Source of the DNA: Vulcanimicrobiota bacterium | GTDB taxonomy: Bacteria; Vulcanimicrobiota; Vulcanimicrobiia; Vulcanimicrobiales; Vulcanimicrobiaceae | Assembly (NCBI GenBank): GCA_003133185.1 | Contig: PKWF01000087.1 | Span: forward strand, 3,990-10,709 | Length of the DNA: 6,720 nucleotides | Reading direction: 5' to 3' | Shown here: positions 4,886-6,720 of the stretch, piece after piece | Position numbering within the stretch: the stretch's first letter is position 1 | Layout of the letters: every line of letters begins with the position of its first letter | Notes under the pieces: model-generated | What the model was told of the DNA's origin: nothing | The model's input: only the letters and a program-made list of their open reading frames with translations | The model's database searches: none | Position numbers and translations under genes: made by a program

Positions 4886-6550
4886 CTAGGGGCAACGCGG
4901 GCCCTCGTAGAGCAACAGAGCTGCTTTGCGGTCGACCGTAACGAGGCGGCGCACGCGGCCATACGTGGGATCCGTCGGCACGCTCGCGGCCGGAACGACC
5001 ACCCATGCGCGCGATGCCGCACAGAGAATCGTGCGAGGGTCGACGCCATCGGTTGGCGGATCTCCATCGCTCGGCGGTGCCAGCACGCGGACGACCGGAT
5101 GCGTATAAAACAGCAACGCATTGCCGCCCGAAACGTTCTGGATGGCCACGACGTCGCCCGAATGCTGCTCTCGCTCGATGACCGCGGCCAATCGCGGCAC
5201 GGGCTTAAATGCTTCGGCGTGCGGTAAGACCGTCACGGCGAGCACGTCGGTCGCGACGATCGCGGCGAATGCCAGCGCGTAGGGTGCCGCGCCCACGGTA
5301 CTGCGCCGGGCGACGAGCAGCGCGGTCAACAACGAGCCGGCGAAGATCGCCGCCGCCATCGCCAGCAACGGGGGAACCGCGATCGCTATTTCGGCCGTCA
5401 GGCGATTGTTGCGCGTGAAGAGCGAGATCGCAATCGCTAACGCACCGATCGTCACCGGCACCGTCGCCGCGGAAAAAACTGCCGAACGCGTACCGCCGCG
5501 GCGCACGACCGCTTCGAAGTAGAGCGCGGTGATCAATGCGAGGGCCGGAAGCTCGAGTGCGATATAATTCGGAAGCTTCGTTCGAGCTAAGCTGAAAAAG
5601 AGCACCGGCACGACGATCCAAGCAAATGCGAGGCGCACCAAACGCGAAGATCCGGGATCCTGCGACTGCGCCGGCTGCAGCCTTCGAATACCGTCGGCAA
5701 TCGCCATTGGGAGGAACGCAATCCACGGAAAGAAGCCGAGAATGATGACGGGCACGTAATACCAAAACGGCCCGGCTTGATTCTCGACGACGCCGGTATA
5801 ACGCCCGATGGTGTACTCTCCAATGAGTTTTTGAAGCGGGAAGAGGTGATAGTGCAACACCAATGCGATCGGCCACGGAGCAGCGATCGCAAAAAAAGCA
5901 AGAAGCCCCACGACCCAGGCTCGCGCCGATGGCGCATATGTCGGTTCGAAACGCCGATTCCAAAAGAAGAACGGCACGACGACCAATAGCGCAACGACCG
6001 GTGCAACCAGACCTTTTGCCAAAAACCCGAATCCCGCGGCAATCCAGCCGAAAATCGCGTACCGGTCGCGCCCGCTCTCGAGACCACGAAACCACCAAAA
6101 GATCGTCATCGCGACTGCCAGGTCGAGCAGCGCGTCCATGATCGCCAGCCGGCCGATCACCGCTTGCATCAAGCACGTTGAAAGAATGACGGCAGCGTAA
6201 ATGCCGACGCGGGCTCCGGCTTGCCGCGCGACGGCGTAGCCGGTGAAGGCGGAGAGGACGACCGTCGCCAGCGCCGACGGAAGTCGCAGCGCCAGCGGCG
6301 TTGGGCCTGCCAGCAGCGAGAAAAGGGCGCCCAACCAAAAATACAACGGCGGCTGGACGAAATACGGCACGCTGTTGAGGTGCATGACCACCCAGTCATG
6401 CGTGAGAAGAATTTCTTTGGCAACCTCGCCGTACGCCGTTTCGCTGTTGTCCCAGAGAGTGCCGACGCCCAAACCCGGAAGGGTTATGAGGGCTGCAACG
6501 ACCGCACCCACGGCGGCGGCACGAACGGCTCCGTCGGCGGTTCTCTTCAT
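4886..6550 (-). CDS. ArnT/PMT-like polytopic membrane glycosyltransferase (GT-C fold)
   Basis: A 554-residue membrane protein of the ArnT/dolichyl-phosphate-mannose mannosyltransferase superfamily. Members transfer a sugar from a polyprenyl-phosphate donor to lipid or protein acceptors on the outer face of the membrane. Seen in order: helix 1 (about 11-30); an outer loop with D34 and E37 (LWDNSETAYGEVAKEIL), candidate catalytic residues; VPYFVQPPLYFW (61-72), where most relatives have KPP; RLPSALAT (89-96); MDALLD (138-143); FLAKG (176-180); PFWYYVPVIILGFFPW (261-276); and FFSLARTKLPNYIALELPAL (318-337), very typical of the family. Many more hydrophobic helices reach about residue 445; a soluble tail of about 110 residues follows. 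Acceptor and sugar cannot be told from sequence. The ATG at 6550 has no clear Shine-Dalgarno; GTG at codon 14 is an alternative. It converges with the cytochrome b-c gene (10 bp apart) and diverges from sirC. Confidence 0.88.
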   Translation of the reverse strand: MKRTADGAVRAAAVGAVVAALITLPGLGVGTLWDNSETAYGEVAKEILLTHDWVVMHLNSVPYFVQPPLYFWLGALFSLLAGPTPLALRLPSALATVVLSAFTGYAVARQAGARVGIYAAVILSTCLMQAVIGRLAIMDALLDLAVAMTIFWWFRGLESGRDRYAIFGWIAAGFGFLAKGLVAPVVALLVVVPFFFWNRRFEPTYAPSARAWVVGLLAFFAIAAPWPIALVLHYHLFPLQKLIGEYTIGRYTGVVENQAGPFWYYVPVIILGFFPWIAFLPMAIADGIRRLQPAQSQDPGSSRLVRLAFAWIVVPVLFFSLARTKLPNYIALELPALALITALYFEAVVRRGGTRSAVFSAATVPVTIGALAIAISLFTRNNRLTAEIAIAVPPLLAMAAAIFAGSLLTALLVARRSTVGAAPYALAFAAIVATDVLAVTVLPHAEAFKPVPRLAAVIEREQHSGDVVAIQNVSGGNALLFYTHPVVRVLAPPSDGDPPTDGVDPRTILCAASRAWVVVPAASVPTDPTYGRVRRLVTVDRKAALLLYEGPRCP

Positions 6551-6599
6551 GACGAAAGGCGGTTTTTGGCTGCCGGGCGCTGAAGTCTTTTATGTTTCC
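6551..6599. promoter_or_regulatory. Divergent promoter region between glycosyltransferase and sirC (tentative)
   Basis: These 49 bp separate two divergent start codons, so promoters for both must lie here or inside the genes. On the plus strand TTGGCT (6566-6571) and TTTTAT (6588-6593), 16 bp apart, could be a weak -35/-10 pair. It would start transcription close to the ATG at 6600, meaning a leaderless or nearly leaderless message. That fits the lack of a Shine-Dalgarno before sirC. The glycosyltransferase side also shows no purine-rich site. No operator-like palindrome is seen. Confidence 0.3.
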
Positions 6600-6720
6600 A
6601 TGTTGACCATCTCATTGCGGCCAGACGGCCGCCGAGCGGTTATAATCGGCGGAGGAATCGTTGCGGCTCGAAAGGCCGAATCGCTTGCCGAGGCCGGTTT
6701 TCGAATCTCGGTCGTAGCGT
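6600..6720 (+). CDS. sirC: Precorrin-2 dehydrogenase / siroheme synthase, N-terminal part (runs off right edge)
   Basis: From ATG 6600 the frame stays open for 40 codons to the window edge. The enzyme oxidises precorrin-2 to sirohydrochlorin with NAD in the cytoplasm, and some members also insert iron to make siroheme. The visible residues match the start of this family: a short strand (MLTISLRPDGRRAVIIG), the glycine-rich nucleotide-binding turn GGG (17-19), then VAARKAESLAEAG (21-33) and RISVVA (35-40). The Gly-x-Gly pattern followed by VAxRK is characteristic of CysG N-terminal/SirC/Met8 proteins. Whether a uroporphyrinogen methyltransferase domain follows, as in CysG, cannot be seen. No Shine-Dalgarno precedes the ATG. 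It may head a tetrapyrrole operon to the right, but that is outside the window. An unrelated Rossmann protein is less likely given the exact VAARKAE context. Confidence 0.82.
   Translation, partial: MLTISLRPDGRRAVIIGGGIVAARKAESLAEAGFRISVVA

Noticed and set aside
4866..4900. Intrinsic terminator between the convergent genes
   Set aside because: Only very short, imperfect pairings (for example TTAG with CTAG) are present, with no stable stem or T-run.
5205..6338. Minus-strand 377-codon alternative frame inside the glycosyltransferase gene
   Set aside because: It shows Arg-rich, low-information translation, whereas the overlapping frame has the TKLPNY and PFWYY motifs and regular membrane helices.
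241..6600. A shared sulfur-assimilation cluster formed by cysE and sirC
   Set aside because: The two lie about 6.4 kb apart at opposite ends, are transcribed away from the centre and are separated by unrelated respiratory and glycosyltransferase genes. Joint regulation is not supported.
1..6720. Novel defence, mobile or RNA system
   Set aside because: Every stretch longer than about 200 bp is explained by a recognised metabolic or respiratory gene. No transposase, integrase, reverse transcriptase, nuclease or structured-RNA signature was seen.

Overview
The window reads as ordinary chromosomal DNA of a GC-rich, respiring bacterium. No mobile element, CRISPR array, rRNA or tRNA is visible. 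The gene content suggests a non-proteobacterial lineage: System II cytochrome c maturation and a menaquinol- or b6f-like bc complex. The intergenic repeat style, with AGGATGAC and CTGAGCG hairpins, is one I associate with environmental genomes of candidate phyla such as Eremiobacterota. That placement is a guess and rests on no search.

Layout, left to right. (1) The 5' part of a serine O-acetyltransferase gene (cysE) runs leftward off the edge (1-241, minus). (2) A 185-bp divergent intergenic region (242-426) is mostly filled by a cluster of short inverted repeats (280-423). The last repeat supplies the apparent ribosome binding site of the next gene. (3) A rightward four-gene cluster follows: resB (427-1773), ccsA/resC (1770-2606, 4-bp overlap), a Rieske iron-sulfur protein (2697-3350, TTG start) and a 504-residue cytochrome b with a C-terminal cytochrome c domain (3361-4875). 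(4) A leftward ArnT/PMT-like membrane glycosyltransferase (4886-6550) converges on it with only 10 bp between stop codons. (5) The 5' end of a precorrin-2 dehydrogenase (SirC/CysG N-terminal type) gene starts at 6600, plus strand, and runs off the right edge.

How they fit together: ResB and CcsA form the System II machine that carries heme across the membrane and attaches it to CxxCH apocytochromes. The only such protein in the window is the cytochrome c domain fused to cytochrome b, two genes downstream. The cluster therefore looks like a unit encoding a quinol:cytochrome c oxidoreductase together with its heme-attachment system. The complex is compact: cytochrome b6-like, subunit-IV-like and cytochrome c parts are one polypeptide, and the Rieske protein is separate. 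The fused protein has b6-type H-x14-H heme spacing in its fourth helix but PAWY where PEWY is expected at the quinol-oxidation site. These are the most notable points. The flanking genes (cysE, sirC) belong to cysteine and siroheme synthesis, with no clear tie to the central cluster beyond tetrapyrrole metabolism.
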